A DNA stretch of 64,000 nt, taken from NCBI RefSeq assembly GCF_007830185.1, contig NZ_VLKZ01000005.1:78605-142604 (forward strand), written 5' to 3'. The number at the start of each line of letters is the position of its first letter. Within the stretch, counting starts at the first letter, position 1. This document shows, piece by piece, positions 25,035 to 34,814 of the stretch. The DNA is from Halalkalibacter nanhaiisediminis (GTDB lineage: Bacteria; Bacillota; Bacilli; Bacillales; Bacillaceae_D). A program made the position numbers and the translations under genes. The notes under the pieces are model-generated. The model did no database searches. It was not told the origin of the DNA and saw only the letters and a list, made by a program, of their open reading frames with translations.

Positions 25035-26141
25035 CTAGATCACTTTTCTTTTGGCAATGACATGTGGATGTTCTGGTGGTCCTATGATGGTTCGATCTGG
25101 AGAGATGATAATATCTTTGTCTAAGATGACGTTTTCTAAAACGGTTCCTTCTTGAATGTTGCAACGCTGCATGATGATCGAATTACGAACAACCGCATTT
25201 TTATGAACATGAACGCCTCTAAATAGAATACTATTTTCGACGGTTCCTTCTATGACACATCCATTTGCAAATAAGGAACCCTTGACTTTTGCGTCTTTCG
25301 TATAACGTGTTGGGGGCTCATCTTTTACCTTTGTGTAGATCGGTTTTCGGTTTAAAAAGAGCTGGGTATAGGCATCGACATCAAGCAAAGCCATGCTATG
25401 TTTGAAATAGCTTTCGATCGAATTGACGACAGAGAGATATCCTTTATAAGCATAGGCACGTACTTTCAGACGGTCGAGGTTGGCGATGATGCCATCTTGT
25501 AATAAATTTTCTTTCCGCCTAGCGATACAATAGTCAACAATTTCTAGTAATAATGCTTTTCGAATAATAAACATGCCCATGTATAGATTATGATTAGTTG
25601 CATCGGTTGTTATGTTTTTGACGAATCGATTTTGATCGAGATCGAGCTTCTTTTCAAAGCGATGTTCATGTTCAAGTTGCTGCACATTTTGATAGATAAG
25701 GGTTACATCGACTCCTGATCGTAAATGTTCGGCGAAGACCTTGCCATAATCGATATTGCAAATATGATGGGCACCTGTAATAAGTACATAGTCAGCTGAG
25801 CCACGGTCAAGAAAATCACGGTTATTGTGAAAATGCTGTAACTCACCTAATGAAAAATCAGTGGGATCGTTCCAATCAGGAGGTAAAATAAACAAGCCTC
25901 CACGTTTTCTATCTAAATCCCAAGACTTTCCTGTTTCAAGATGATCCATTAAAGAGCGATATTTTCGACGTGTAAAGACAGCTACATCACGAATGCGAGC
26001 ATTAACCATGTTTGATAGGACGAAATCTATTATTCGATATCGACCTCCAAAAGGAACGGCCGCACCACACCGGAAATAAGTGAGTTCTCCAAACAAGTCC
26101 TGTTCTCCGTCTAAGTGGATAACACCCATTAATTTACTCAT
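25035..26141 (-). CDS. glgD: glucose-1-phosphate adenylyltransferase subunit GlgD
   Basis: The 368-residue protein is a nucleotidyltransferase with the left-handed helix tail of ADP-glucose pyrophosphorylases. The N-terminus MGVIHLDGEQ lacks the GGxGxRL nucleotide loop found in GlgC, as usual for GlgD, which acts as the modulating partner of GlgC. RYRIIDFVLSNMVNA (~34-48) and VLITGAHHICNIDY (~118-131) are visible; the Asp in the LSGDH motif of GlgC is replaced here. GGAGG precedes the ATG. A 137-base gap to glgA contains a 31-codon frame with no clear meaning. Confidence 0.9.
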   Translation of the reverse strand: MSKLMGVIHLDGEQDLFGELTYFRCGAAVPFGGRYRIIDFVLSNMVNARIRDVAVFTRRKYRSLMDHLETGKSWDLDRKRGGLFILPPDWNDPTDFSLGELQHFHNNRDFLDRGSADYVLITGAHHICNIDYGKVFAEHLRSGVDVTLIYQNVQQLEHEHRFEKKLDLDQNRFVKNITTDATNHNLYMGMFIIRKALLLEIVDYCIARRKENLLQDGIIANLDRLKVRAYAYKGYLSVVNSIESYFKHSMALLDVDAYTQLFLNRKPIYTKVKDEPPTRYTKDAKVKGSLFANGCVIEGTVENSILFRGVHVHKNAVVRNSIIMQRCNIQEGTVLENVILDKDIIISPDRTIIGPPEHPHVIAKRKVI

Positions 26142-26187
26142 ATAAAACCTCCAAAAGTAGTTGATAGTTGGCTAGATTACTAGTTGG

Positions 26188-27339
26188 TTATCTAGAGACT
26201 GCTTTCTTTTGAATGGGAATATCTCTGTCTATTACGATAATCTCATCATGGGGTGATTCAATTGTTGTATAATCTGGAATTGTAACCCCTTCGGCAACAA
26301 TTACTTTATTTAGGCTGACGTGGTTGCCGATGTTTGCATTTGGCATCAGCACCGATTTCGAAATGGAGCTGTTATAACCAACTTTTACTTGATGAAAGAG
26401 AATCGAGTGATCGATATCTCCGTATACGACACAACCTTCATTGATTAGAGAATCCGATACGTTTGCTTTTGCAGCAATAAAATGAGGAGGTTGATTAGGA
26501 TTAACAGAATAGATGCGCCAATGGTGATCGTGCAATTTGAGTGAAGGATTTTTGGAAAGTAAATCCATATTTGCATCCCAGTAGCTTTGAATCGTTCCAA
26601 CATCTTTCCAATATCCAGAGAAAGGATAAGCAAATAGTTTGCGATGATCTTGAAGCATGGCTGGAATAATATCTTTACCGAAATCATGACTCGATAAATC
26701 AGATCTAGCATCGTTTTTTAAATAAGACTTCAAGACAGACCAATTAAAAATATAAATCCCCATTGAAGCTAGATTGCTTTTTGGATGAACTGGCTTTTCT
26801 TCAAATTCTGAAATGACTCCGTTATCTGCTGCATTCATAATGCCAAAACGACTTGCTTCATCCCAAGGAACTTCAATAACTGAAATCGTAGCCTCAGCTT
26901 TGCGTTCTATATGATAGTCAAGCATGAGGCTATAATCCATCTTGTAAATATGATCACCAGATAAGATGAGTACGTATTCAGGATCATATTGCTCGATGAA
27001 AGAGGAATTTTGATAGATCGCATCAGCAGTACCTAAATACCAAGAACCACCTTGTTTCTCAACGAATGGAGGTAAGCACGTTAATCCGCCATTCCAACGG
27101 TCTAAATCCCAAGGAGTTCCTATGCCTAAGTGGCTATTAAGAGCAAGTGGTTCATATTGAGTTAACACACCGACGGTATCAATCCCTGAATTCGTACAAT
27201 TACTTAATGGAAAATCGATGATTCGATATTTGCCACCAAAATATACAGCAGGCTTGGCTACCTTTTTTGTTAAGTTACCTAATCGCTTTCCTTCCCCTCC
27301 TGCAAGTAACATGGCAACGCATTCTTTTTTTCTGTTCAA
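26188..27339 (-). CDS. glgC: glucose-1-phosphate adenylyltransferase catalytic subunit
   Basis: The 383-residue protein starts at TTG (AGGGGCGGG upstream) and has the catalytic loop [14 protein letters not shown] near residue 11, [20 protein letters not shown] (~26-45), [13 protein letters not shown] (~122-134) and the C-terminal hexapeptide beta-helix. It makes ADP-glucose from ATP and glucose-1-phosphate, the committed step of glycogen synthesis, together with GlgD. It is first in the glgC-D-A-P operon; glgB, which precedes glgC in B. subtilis, is absent. A perfect cre and a 19-bp palindrome lie upstream. Confidence 0.93.
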   Translation of the reverse strand: MNRKKECVAMLLAGGEGKRLGNLTKKVAKPAVYFGGKYRIIDFPLSNCTNSGIDTVGVLTQYEPLALNSHLGIGTPWDLDRWNGGLTCLPPFVEKQGGSWYLGTADAIYQNSSFIEQYDPEYVLILSGDHIYKMDYSLMLDYHIERKAEATISVIEVPWDEASRFGIMNAADNGVISEFEEKPVHPKSNLASMGIYIFNWSVLKSYLKNDARSDLSSHDFGKDIIPAMLQDHRKLFAYPFSGYWKDVGTIQSYWDANMDLLSKNPSLKLHDHHWRIYSVNPNQPPHFIAAKANVSDSLINEGCVVYGDIDHSILFHQVKVGYNSSISKSVLMPNANIGNHVSLNKVIVAEGVTIPDYTTIESPHDEIIVIDRDIPIQKKAVSR

Positions 27340-27443
27340 TTATACCCGCCCCTATCTTCTTCGTTTTTTGATGCGTGAAGGGACATCCATATCGTTCCTT
27401 GTGCGTGTGTTGTCATAGGAAAAGGAGATTCCCCCCTGTAGAG

Positions 27444-27462
27444 ATTGACCACTGTAGTCAAT
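27444..27462. promoter_or_regulatory. 19-bp near-perfect palindrome upstream of glgC
   Basis: ATTGACCAC and GTAGTCAAT around a central T differ from perfect symmetry at one position. It lies 105 bp before glgC and 13 bp from the cre, so a second regulator may act there. Confidence 0.45.
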
Positions 27463-27475
27463 TATTTCTATGTAT

Positions 27476-27490
27476 ATGAAAACGCTTACT
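27476..27490. promoter_or_regulatory. cre (CcpA operator) upstream of the glycogen operon
   Basis: ATGAAAACGCTTACT matches WTGNAANCGNWNNCW at all 15 positions. It lies ~137 bp before glgC. Whether CcpA represses or activates depends on its place relative to the unmapped start site. Confidence 0.7.
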
Positions 27491-27673
27491 ATTCCGAAAG
27501 ATTTTATAAAAAGGAAAATTTTTATTGATTGATACTAAAGGACCAGTTTTAATCTATTGAAATAGAAATGTAAAATACAAATCAAAAAAAAGAAATAAAT
27601 AGAAAAATATCTAGTCTTAATGGGTACTTATAGACTAAAATATAAATAAAACTAAAAGACTAGGGTGATGCGC

Positions 27674-28372
27674 ATGATTTATGAATTGCAGCCACTTTAT
27701 GATAAAGAAGTCTGTTGTTTATTCTGCGAAATGCCATTTCAAACAAAAAGAATGCGTTCAAGATTTGTTCGTGTGAACAAAATACACAGTGATTTCTACA
27801 CTGAGTACAAAGACGCATCATTGAATCCAGTATTTTATGAAGTCGATGTTTGTCCACATTGTGGCTTCGCTTCAACAGAAATGTTTAACAAATACTTTCC
27901 GCCAGGCACGAAGGCGATCATTTTAGAACAATTTCAGAAATGGAAAACGCAAGATTTTGGACGAGAGCGTTCGGTTGAGGATGCGATTCGCACGATGAAA
28001 TTAGGAGTCCTGTCCGCAATGCTGAAAAAAGAAAAGAATATTGTCATAGCAGGTCTATGTCTTCGCCTTGCTTGGATGTTTCGTTTGCTTAAGGATACGG
28101 AACAAGAAAGACGTTTTTTGGAAAAAGCCCTTCTACAGTATGAAGCTTCCTATCAACAATCTGATTATTTAAAAACACAAATGACTGATATGAGAGTTCT
28201 CTATTTAATTGGGGAACTATCAAGGCGCCTTGAAGATGAGGACAATGCCATCCGTTATTTCTCTCGCGTCATACAGCATGAAAATAAGTCTGTTGAACGG
28301 AAATTAGTTGAAATGGCAAGAGAACAGTGGCACCTTATTCGTGATAAAGAGAAGGTAGCTGCAGTAAATTAA
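27674..28372 (+). CDS. DUF2225 family protein with zinc-ribbon-like Cys pairs
   Basis: The 232-residue protein starts at the ATG 27674, 6-7 bases after AGGGTG. Residues 13-17 (CCLFC) and ~55-58 (CPHC) form two CxxC knuckles expected to bind zinc. The rest is helical, with TPR-like stretches (LRLAWMFRLLKDTEQERRFLEKAL, YLIGELSRRLEDEDNAIRYFSRVIQ) that suggest a protein interaction surface. This is the DUF2225 plan found across Bacillaceae; function is unknown. No operon partner is obvious; CheX follows after 103 bases. Confidence 0.82.
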   Translation: MIYELQPLYDKEVCCLFCEMPFQTKRMRSRFVRVNKIHSDFYTEYKDASLNPVFYEVDVCPHCGFASTEMFNKYFPPGTKAIILEQFQKWKTQDFGRERSVEDAIRTMKLGVLSAMLKKEKNIVIAGLCLRLAWMFRLLKDTEQERRFLEKALLQYEASYQQSDYLKTQMTDMRVLYLIGELSRRLEDEDNAIRYFSRVIQHENKSVERKLVEMAREQWHLIRDKEKVAAVN

Positions 28373-28475
28373 AAAAAATCACATTTCTCTAAAGTGCTAT
28401 GGTAAAATGTAAATAATTTACCGCATTTCGACAGGATTAGTATTTTTCTGCGTGATAAGCAATGGGGGAATGGAT

Positions 28476-28934
28476 TTGAATGTTAAACATGTAAACGCGA
28501 TAAGTCGAGCTACTAATGAAATATTAACAAACCATTTCGGATTAGACGTTACACCCCTTGAGCCAACAACTGGAACAGGGACCGTTTTTTCTAAGGAAAT
28601 TGCTGTTATTTTAGGAGTGAAGGGTGAGCTAACAGGTCAAATTGTTTGCGCATTTTCTAATAATACGGCCAAACAAATTGTCGGTGTGATGATGGGTGGT
28701 ATGCAAATTGATCAACTTGATGAGATGGGTTTGAGTGCTGTGCAAGAATTTGGAAATTGGGTAGCGGGTACCACAGCTACTGAACTTTCAAAAGAATCGT
28801 GTATTATCGATGTGACGACACCTATTGTAAATGAGGGGGAGTCTAAATTACATTCAAGTAATCCTTTTGTAACAGTTCCTCTTAATAGTAAAATCGGACA
28901 AATTGATGTGCACATCGCAGTAAAGGAAGAATAG
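28476..28934 (+). CDS. CheX-like chemotaxis phosphatase
   Basis: I prefer TTG 28476 because GGGGGA ends 6 bases before it; an ATG at 28470 directly abuts that site. The 152-residue protein has the CheC/CheX phosphatase signature S-x3-E-x2-N-x3-G (SAVQEFGNWVAG, near residue 88), here once, as in CheX. Such proteins dephosphorylate CheY-P. No other che gene is close, but two soluble chemoreceptors are encoded in the window. A terminator follows, so it is a separate or two-gene transcript with DUF2225. Confidence 0.82.
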   Translation: MNVKHVNAISRATNEILTNHFGLDVTPLEPTTGTGTVFSKEIAVILGVKGELTGQIVCAFSNNTAKQIVGVMMGGMQIDQLDEMGLSAVQEFGNWVAGTTATELSKESCIIDVTTPIVNEGESKLHSSNPFVTVPLNSKIGQIDVHIAVKEE

Positions 28935-28945
28935 ATTGATCTTCT

Positions 28946-28973
28946 TAAACCACCTTAAATTAAGGTGGTTTTC
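28946..28973 (+). terminator. terminator of the CheX gene
   Basis: AACCACCTTAA and TTAAGGTGGTT form a perfect 11-bp stem followed by TTCTC. Confidence 0.85.
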
Positions 28974-29071
28974 TCATTATAAATACAAGCAAGACAAAAG
29001 AGTGTTCATAAGCTATAAAAACGGGTAAACTTTATAATGGAATGGTTTCGATGGGGAAGGAGATGATAACG

Positions 29072-30613
29072 ATGTCGATGATTGATATGTCTAAATTCGA
29101 GAAAAAAATGATTATTCGTCATATCGAGGAGAAGGACTTCGATGCGATTATAAATATGCAAAAACTTTGTTTTCCAGACATGGAGCCTTGGGAAAGAGAA
29201 CATTTAGAAAGTCATTTAGACATTTTTCCAGAAGGTCAATTTTGTGTTGAATATGATGGTGAGATTATTGGTTCATGTTCAAGTTTGATTATTAACTTTG
29301 ATGAATATGATGATCAACATACGTGGGATGAAATTACAGACAATGGATATATAACAAACCATGATTATGAAGGCTATAATCTTTATGGTATTGAGGTCAT
29401 GGTTCATCCTGAATATCGCAGAATGAAGATTGGACGTCGACTATACGAAGCGAGGAAGGACCTTGCTCGTGAACTGAATTTGAAAAGTATTATTATCGGT
29501 GGACGAATTCCGAATTATTTTAAACATGCCAAAGAAATGACACCGCGTCAGTATGTTGAAGAAGTGACGATGCATAATATTTATGATCCTGTTTTAACAT
29601 TTCAAGTGATGAATGGTTTTACGTTAAAGCGAATCAATCAGAACTACTTAGAAGATGATAAGGCTTCCCTTCGCTATGCAACATTAATGGAGTGGAATAA
29701 TATTGATTATCGTCCTACGATGCCGAAGCGTCAATTTAAGACGTCATTTCCAGTCCGAATTACGACAATTCAATATGCAATGAAAAAGATCTCTTCGTTT
29801 GAGGATTTTGCTGTTCAATGTGAACATTATACAGACGTAGCGGCAAGCTATAATTCAGATTTTGCCGTTTTCCCAGAAATTTTCACGCTACAATTATTAT
29901 CTTTCTTACCAGAAAAAAGTCCTAGTCTAGCCATTAGAAGGCTGACTGAATTTACAGAAGACTATATTGAGTTGTTTACCAATTTAGCGTTGAAGTACAA
30001 TGTAAATATTATTGGTGGTTCACATTTTGTTGAAGAAGAAGGCAAGATATATAATATTGCTTTCTTATTCCGTCGTGATGGAACAATTGAAAAGCAGTAC
30101 AAGCTACACATTACGCCAAATGAACGGAAATTCTGGGGTATTAGTGGCGGAGATAATGTCAATGTATTTGATACTGATTGCGGAAAGATTGCAATCCAAA
30201 TCTGTTATGACATTGAGTTCCCTGAGTTAGCTCGTATTGCAGTAAATAAAGGGGCAAATATTATCTTTACACCATTTTGTACAGATGACCGTCAAGGATA
30301 TTTACGTGTTCGTTATTGTTCACAGGCAAGAGCAATTGAAAATCAAGTTTATACGGTCCTATCTGGAACTGTTGGTAATTTAACAGATGTTGAAAATATG
30401 GATATTCAATACGCTCAATCTGGTATTTTTAGTCCTTCTGATTTTACTTTTGCACGTGATGGAATTGTCGGAGAATGTAATCCGAATATTGAAACGGTTG
30501 TTGTTGGTGATGTTGATCTTGAAATATTAAGACGTCATCGTAGAGCAGGAAGTGTCAATCAATTGCGAGACCGTAGACATGATATCTATGAAATTAATTA
30601 TAAACAAGATTGA
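29072..30613 (+). CDS. yhcX: GNAT acetyltransferase fused to a carbon-nitrogen hydrolase (YhcX type)
   Basis: The ATG at 29072 is 9 bases after AAGGAG and yields 513 residues, the length of B. subtilis YhcX. Residues ~10-200 are a GNAT domain with the acetyl-CoA loop EVMVHPEYRRMKIGRRL (~106-122). Residues ~225-513 are a nitrilase-family hydrolase with all three catalytic residues in context: Glu in FPEIF (~270), Lys in KQYKLHITPNE (~344), Cys in QICYDIEFPEL (~379). A fused architecture suggests acetylation and amide cleavage on related substrates; neither substrate is known. It is monocistronic. Confidence 0.92.
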   Translation: MSMIDMSKFEKKMIIRHIEEKDFDAIINMQKLCFPDMEPWEREHLESHLDIFPEGQFCVEYDGEIIGSCSSLIINFDEYDDQHTWDEITDNGYITNHDYEGYNLYGIEVMVHPEYRRMKIGRRLYEARKDLARELNLKSIIIGGRIPNYFKHAKEMTPRQYVEEVTMHNIYDPVLTFQVMNGFTLKRINQNYLEDDKASLRYATLMEWNNIDYRPTMPKRQFKTSFPVRITTIQYAMKKISSFEDFAVQCEHYTDVAASYNSDFAVFPEIFTLQLLSFLPEKSPSLAIRRLTEFTEDYIELFTNLALKYNVNIIGGSHFVEEEGKIYNIAFLFRRDGTIEKQYKLHITPNERKFWGISGGDNVNVFDTDCGKIAIQICYDIEFPELARIAVNKGANIIFTPFCTDDRQGYLRVRYCSQARAIENQVYTVLSGTVGNLTDVENMDIQYAQSGIFSPSDFTFARDGIVGECNPNIETVVVGDVDLEILRRHRRAGSVNQLRDRRHDIYEINYKQD

Positions 30614-30683
30614 TCTTAGCAAGGTCTGATTATAAAAGTAATGACCTTTACTAGAAGAAAGCGATCATTGTAAAGATAATGTT

Positions 30684-30712
30684 TTGAAATAGTGTTCATA
30701 TCTCATTTTAAT
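30684..30712 (+). promoter_or_regulatory. probable promoter of the glpD leader transcript
   Basis: TTGAAA (30684-30689) and TTTAAT (30707-30712) are 17 bases apart, about 345 bases before glpD. Confidence 0.45.
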
Positions 30713-31057
30713 AAGTCGCATTTTGATTTGTGCGTGTACCTCCTTCTGCGGATACGTATTTCATATGAAGGGACCTATTATTGCAGGGGGGAACCGTGAT
30801 CCAGATGATCACTTTAATCTTGAACAACCGTTACTGATTTGATATACAACGTCAGCTTAAGCATTTCCTTGTTTTAAGCAATGAGGTCTAAGGAGAACGT
30901 TTTCGTTCCTCTTAGACCTTATTGTTATCATGTTTAATTAATTATGTCGAAAAATTTGTAAAAATAAGCATTTTTGACTAAAATCGTTTAAAATGGAGTC
31001 AAGGAGTTGGAAGTTTTTTGAATTGTTCATCTTTCTAGATAAGGAGCGGAGAGTGAG
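30713..31057 (+). promoter_or_regulatory. long untranslated leader of glpD, candidate GlpP antitermination leader
   Basis: The stretch from the probable promoter to glpD holds no gene and contains a large hairpin (30882-30924) ~130 bases before the start codon. B. subtilis glpD is controlled by GlpP-dependent antitermination at such a leader hairpin; applying that here is inference. Confidence 0.45.
30882..30924 (+). terminator. leader hairpin upstream of glpD
   Basis: GGTCTAAGGAGAACG pairs with CGTTCCTCTTAGACC around a TTTT loop. A short ATTGTTA tail follows rather than a clean T run, so it is weaker than the others in the window. Confidence 0.6.
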
Positions 31058-32704
31058 ATGGGGCATACATTTTCGAGTGAGAAGCGACAAGATTATGTAA
31101 TGAAGCTTAAACGTGAGGAGTTAGACTTACTTGTGATTGGTGGAGGGATAACAGGGGCTGGAGTTGCCTTAGATGCACAAGTAAGAGGCTTGAAAACAGG
31201 GCTTGTAGAAATGCAAGATTTTGCCGCAGGTACTTCAAGTCGTTCGACGAAACTTGTACACGGAGGCTTACGTTATTTAAAGCAGCTTGAGATGAAGTTA
31301 GTGGCAGAGGTTGGTAAAGAAAGGTCGGTTGTGTATGAAAATGCGCCACATGTGACCTCACCTAAAAAGATGCTTCTGCCGATTTATAAAGATGGCACAT
31401 TTGGTAAGCTCTCTACCTCGGTTGGATTAAGTGTGTATGACAGGCTTGCTGATGTGAAAAAGTCTGAACGACGCCATATGCTCTCAAAACGTCAGACATT
31501 GCAAGAAGAACCATTGCTTAGAAAGGAAAAGCTAAAAGGTGGAGGTATATATGTCGAGTATCGTACGGATGATGCGAGACTAACCATTGAAGTGTTGAAG
31601 GAAGCTGTGAGGCGTGGAGCTATAGCTTTGAATTATGTGAAAGTAGAGTCATTACTTTATGAAAATGGGAAAGCGATTGGAGCTTTAGTCGTAGATCAGC
31701 TTAGTGGTGAAGCGCATAAAATTTTTGCGAAAAAAATTGTTAATGCAACGGGGCCTTGGGTTGATACTATTAGAGAGCAAGACCGTTCAAAAGAAGGAAA
31801 GGTAGTAAAGCTCTCAAAAGGAGTCCATCTTGTCATTGATGGCTCAAGATTCCCCTTAAAGCAAGCTGTATATTTCGATACGGAGAAAGATGGACGGATG
31901 ATGTTTGCGATTCCACGTGATGGAAAAACGTATGTTGGAACAACGGATACGTTTTATGAAGGCGAGATTGCAAGTCCAAGAATGACAGCAGCTGACCGTG
32001 ATTATATACTTGATGCCTGTAATTATATGTTTCCTTCGGTGCAGCTTAAGCGGGAGGATGTTGAGTCAAGTTGGACTGGATTACGGCCACTTATTTATGA
32101 AGAAGGGAAAACAGCATCAGAAATTTCCCGGAAGGACGAAATATTTGTGTCGGAATCTGGTTTGATATCGATTGCTGGAGGTAAATTAACGGGTTACCGA
32201 AAAATGGCTGAACGAATTGTTAATATTGTTGGGAAAGAACTTGGTGTGAAAAAAGAATGCGAGACAGAAGATATTGCCCTGTCAGGTGGACATGTTGGAG
32301 GTTCAAAAGGGTTTGAAGGGTTTATTCAACGAAAGATCGAAGAGGGAATGATGTTAGGTCTTAGCAAGCAAGAAGCAAAAGAACTGGCAAAACGATATGG
32401 TTCTAATGTATCTAATGTGTTTGCGCGAATGAGTAAGCTGCGTAAAGAGGCAGAAGCGTTTCATCTGAGTGCATCACTCTACGCCCAATTACGTTACGGA
32501 ATTGAGGAGGAAATGGTTGAAACACCTCTCGATTTCTTTATTAGAAGAACGAGTGCCCTTTTCTTTAATATTAATTGGGTTGAAAAGTGGAAGGAGCCTG
32601 TCATTCGTTGTATGCGTGATACATTTGAGTGGACACAAGAAGAGACAGAAAAGCATGAGAGAGAATTAGCCGCCGAATTATATTTTGCAAAAACGCCACT
32701 ATAA
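31058..32704 (+). CDS. glpD: aerobic glycerol-3-phosphate dehydrogenase
   Basis: The 548-residue flavoprotein has the FAD dinucleotide motif VIGGGITGAGVALDAQVRG near residue 27, GTSSRSTKLVHGGLRYL near 60, the KLSKGVHLV and GTTDT segments of the DAO fold, and the C-terminal GlpD domain (ARYG-like LAKRYGSNVSNVF near 450). It oxidises sn-glycerol-3-phosphate to dihydroxyacetone phosphate and passes electrons to quinone at the membrane. AAGGAGCGGAG precedes the ATG. glpF, glpK and glpP are not adjacent. The leader suggests antitermination control. Confidence 0.94.
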   Translation: MGHTFSSEKRQDYVMKLKREELDLLVIGGGITGAGVALDAQVRGLKTGLVEMQDFAAGTSSRSTKLVHGGLRYLKQLEMKLVAEVGKERSVVYENAPHVTSPKKMLLPIYKDGTFGKLSTSVGLSVYDRLADVKKSERRHMLSKRQTLQEEPLLRKEKLKGGGIYVEYRTDDARLTIEVLKEAVRRGAIALNYVKVESLLYENGKAIGALVVDQLSGEAHKIFAKKIVNATGPWVDTIREQDRSKEGKVVKLSKGVHLVIDGSRFPLKQAVYFDTEKDGRMMFAIPRDGKTYVGTTDTFYEGEIASPRMTAADRDYILDACNYMFPSVQLKREDVESSWTGLRPLIYEEGKTASEISRKDEIFVSESGLISIAGGKLTGYRKMAERIVNIVGKELGVKKECETEDIALSGGHVGGSKGFEGFIQRKIEEGMMLGLSKQEAKELAKRYGSNVSNVFARMSKLRKEAEAFHLSASLYAQLRYGIEEEMVETPLDFFIRRTSALFFNINWVEKWKEPVIRCMRDTFEWTQEETEKHERELAAELYFAKTPL

Positions 32705-32718
32705 GAAAAATGATAGAA

Positions 32719-32780
32719 GCGTAAGTACCAACCGAATGATAGGAATAAAAAATTGAAATCTACAGAATAGGTGCTTACGC
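32719..32780 (+). repeat. inverted repeat between glpD and pgcA
   Basis: GCGTAAGTACC (32719-32729) and GGTGCTTACGC (32770-32780) pair over 11 positions with one G-U, across a 40-base loop. No T tract follows; it may be a leader structure of pgcA or an operator pair. Confidence 0.35.
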
Positions 32781-32918
32781 ATCATGTCGAATAGGATCAT
32801 ATCATACATATTTTTGTAAAAAATATATTTTTATCCTATTTGTAAAAGGAAGTCATCGTATTCGTGTGGAATGATATATTATAGATCTAAAAAAGAATCA
32901 TTGCTAGGGGGAGAGCGA

Positions 32919-34655
32919 GTGAACTGGAAGGATCAATACATAAAGTGGAAAGAGTATTCGGCATTGGAAAAGGAGTGGAAGGAAGCTTTAGATAAGCTCG
33001 AAGGTAATGATGTTGAATTAGAGGATTGTTTTTATAAGCATTTGGAATTTGGAACGGGTGGAATGAGGGGAGAAATTGGTCCAGGCCCTAACCGTATGAA
33101 CATTTACACGATTAGAAAAGCGTCAGAGGGATTAGCTCGTTATATCGAAGCACGAGGAGCCAAGGCAAAAGAGCGCGGTGTGGCGATTGCATTTGACTCT
33201 CGCTATAAATCGAGAGAATTTGCGTTAGAGGCGGCGTTGACGCTTGGAAAACATGGAATTAAGTCTTACTTGTTCCACGAGCTTCGTCCGACTCCAGAGC
33301 TTTCTTTTGCTGTGCGCTATTTGAATGCTTATGCAGGAATTGTTATAACAGCGAGCCATAATCCGCCAGAATATAATGGTTTTAAAGTATATGGACCAGA
33401 TGGTGGACAACTTCCCCCAGCACCAGCTGAAGAGCTAATTGGATACGTTAATCAAGTTGAAGATGAATTGAAAATTGAAGTAACGGATGAACTGGTGCTA
33501 AAAGGTGAACGTCTTCTTCAAATTATTTCAGATGAGATTGATGATGCTTATAATAATGAGTTGCAGACAATCCTTGTTCAACCAGAGCTTGTAAAAGAAG
33601 CAGGAAAAGATGTGAAAATTATTTTCACTCCTCTTCATGGTGCTTCTAATATTCCCGTACGCCGTGTGCTTGAGGATAGTGGCTTTACACAAGTGACGGT
33701 CGTAGCTGAACAAGAATTACCTGATCCAGACTTTACAACAGTCAAATCACCTAATCCTGAAGAGCATGAAGCTTTTTCGCTTGCGATTAAGTATGGCGAA
33801 AAAGAGGGAGCGGATGTTTTATTAGCGACTGATCCAGATGGTGATCGCGTTGGTGTTGCCGTTAAGGATAAAAATGATGAATATGTTGTACTAACAGGGA
33901 ATCAAACTGGAGCATTAATGCTTGATTACTTGCTTACGCATAAAAAGGAACAAGGAAAACTCCAAGCTAACGGTGTAGTATTGAAAACCATTGTTACCTC
34001 AGAACTTGGTCGTGTGATTGCTGATGCATTCGAATTGAAAACGATTGACACACTCACTGGTTTTAAGTTTATTGGAGAAAAAATCGCAGAATTCGAACAA
34101 ACAAGCGAACATACTTACCTTTTTGGCTATGAAGAGAGCTATGGATATTTAATTGGAGATTTTGTCCGTGATAAAGATGCCGTGCAAGCGTGCTTACTGG
34201 CTGCTGAAATGGCTGCCTATTATAAGTCTCGTGGCATGAACTTATATGATGGCTTAATCGAAGTATTTGAGAAGTACGGTTATTTTCAAGAAGGCTTAGA
34301 ATCATTAACGTTAAAAGGAAAAGCAGGTGTGGAAAAGATTCAAGCAATTCTAACGTCATTCCGTGAAACACCTCCTAGTATGATTAATGGTTTGAAAGTT
34401 GTTGTGGTTGAAGATTATCAATCAAGCGAGTCGCTGACTACGGAGAATAACGAAAAGAAAGTGATGGATTATCCTACATCAAATGTTCTTAAGTACAAGC
34501 TAGAGGACGGATCGTGGTTCTGCATTCGTCCATCTGGAACAGAGCCAAAAGTGAAATTCTACTTTGGTGTTCAAAGTGAGTCACTCGAACAGTGTAAAGA
34601 TAAGTTAGGGAAAATAAGCCAAGATGTGATGCGAAAAGTAAATCAGTTGGCTTAA
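32919..34655 (+). CDS. pgcA: alpha-phosphoglucomutase
   Basis: Start GTG 32919 follows AGGGGGAG; the product [13 protein letters not shown] has 578 residues, near the 581 of B. subtilis PgcA. The phosphoserine loop [16 protein letters not shown] (~145), metal loop [10 protein letters not shown] (~305), sugar loop [12 protein letters not shown] (~404) and phosphate-binding loop [12 protein letters not shown] (~540) are intact. It interconverts glucose-6-phosphate and glucose-1-phosphate, feeding GlgC here and UDP-glucose for teichoic acid and glycolipid synthesis. Its upstream gap holds an inverted repeat but no clear promoter. Confidence 0.93.
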   Translation: MNWKDQYIKWKEYSALEKEWKEALDKLEGNDVELEDCFYKHLEFGTGGMRGEIGPGPNRMNIYTIRKASEGLARYIEARGAKAKERGVAIAFDSRYKSREFALEAALTLGKHGIKSYLFHELRPTPELSFAVRYLNAYAGIVITASHNPPEYNGFKVYGPDGGQLPPAPAEELIGYVNQVEDELKIEVTDELVLKGERLLQIISDEIDDAYNNELQTILVQPELVKEAGKDVKIIFTPLHGASNIPVRRVLEDSGFTQVTVVAEQELPDPDFTTVKSPNPEEHEAFSLAIKYGEKEGADVLLATDPDGDRVGVAVKDKNDEYVVLTGNQTGALMLDYLLTHKKEQGKLQANGVVLKTIVTSELGRVIADAFELKTIDTLTGFKFIGEKIAEFEQTSEHTYLFGYEESYGYLIGDFVRDKDAVQACLLAAEMAAYYKSRGMNLYDGLIEVFEKYGYFQEGLESLTLKGKAGVEKIQAILTSFRETPPSMINGLKVVVVEDYQSSESLTTENNEKKVMDYPTSNVLKYKLEDGSWFCIRPSGTEPKVKFYFGVQSESLEQCKDKLGKISQDVMRKVNQLA

Positions 34656-34696
34656 GGTACAAAGTGGAGAACTGGTTTACTTGTTCATCTTATACG

Positions 34697-34731
34697 AAAA
34701 GAGAGCTTGGAGAATGATCCAAGCTCTCTTT
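34697..34731 (+). terminator. first hairpin after pgcA
   Basis: AAAGAGAGCTTGGA pairs with TCCAAGCTCTCTTT; a second hairpin follows at once. Confidence 0.75.
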
Positions 34732-34767
34732 AGACTGTTGAAAACGTTGTTCAACAGTCTTTTTTTA
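34732..34767 (+). terminator. strong intrinsic terminator after pgcA
   Basis: AGACTGTTGAA and TTCAACAGTCT form a perfect 11-bp stem followed by seven T. Confidence 0.92.
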
Positions 34768-34814
34768 TTGCTTCTTACATAAGATGTAAAAAGCAAGTTC
34801 AAGGAGGGATATTA

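Larger units (their letters stand above)
27340..27673. other. divergent intergenic region between glgC and the DUF2225 gene
   Basis: This 334-base AT-rich stretch holds the control region of the glg operon on the minus strand (cre and palindrome below) and the leader of the plus-strand DUF2225 gene. No gene is seen in it and no glgB remnant was recognised. Confidence 0.6.
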
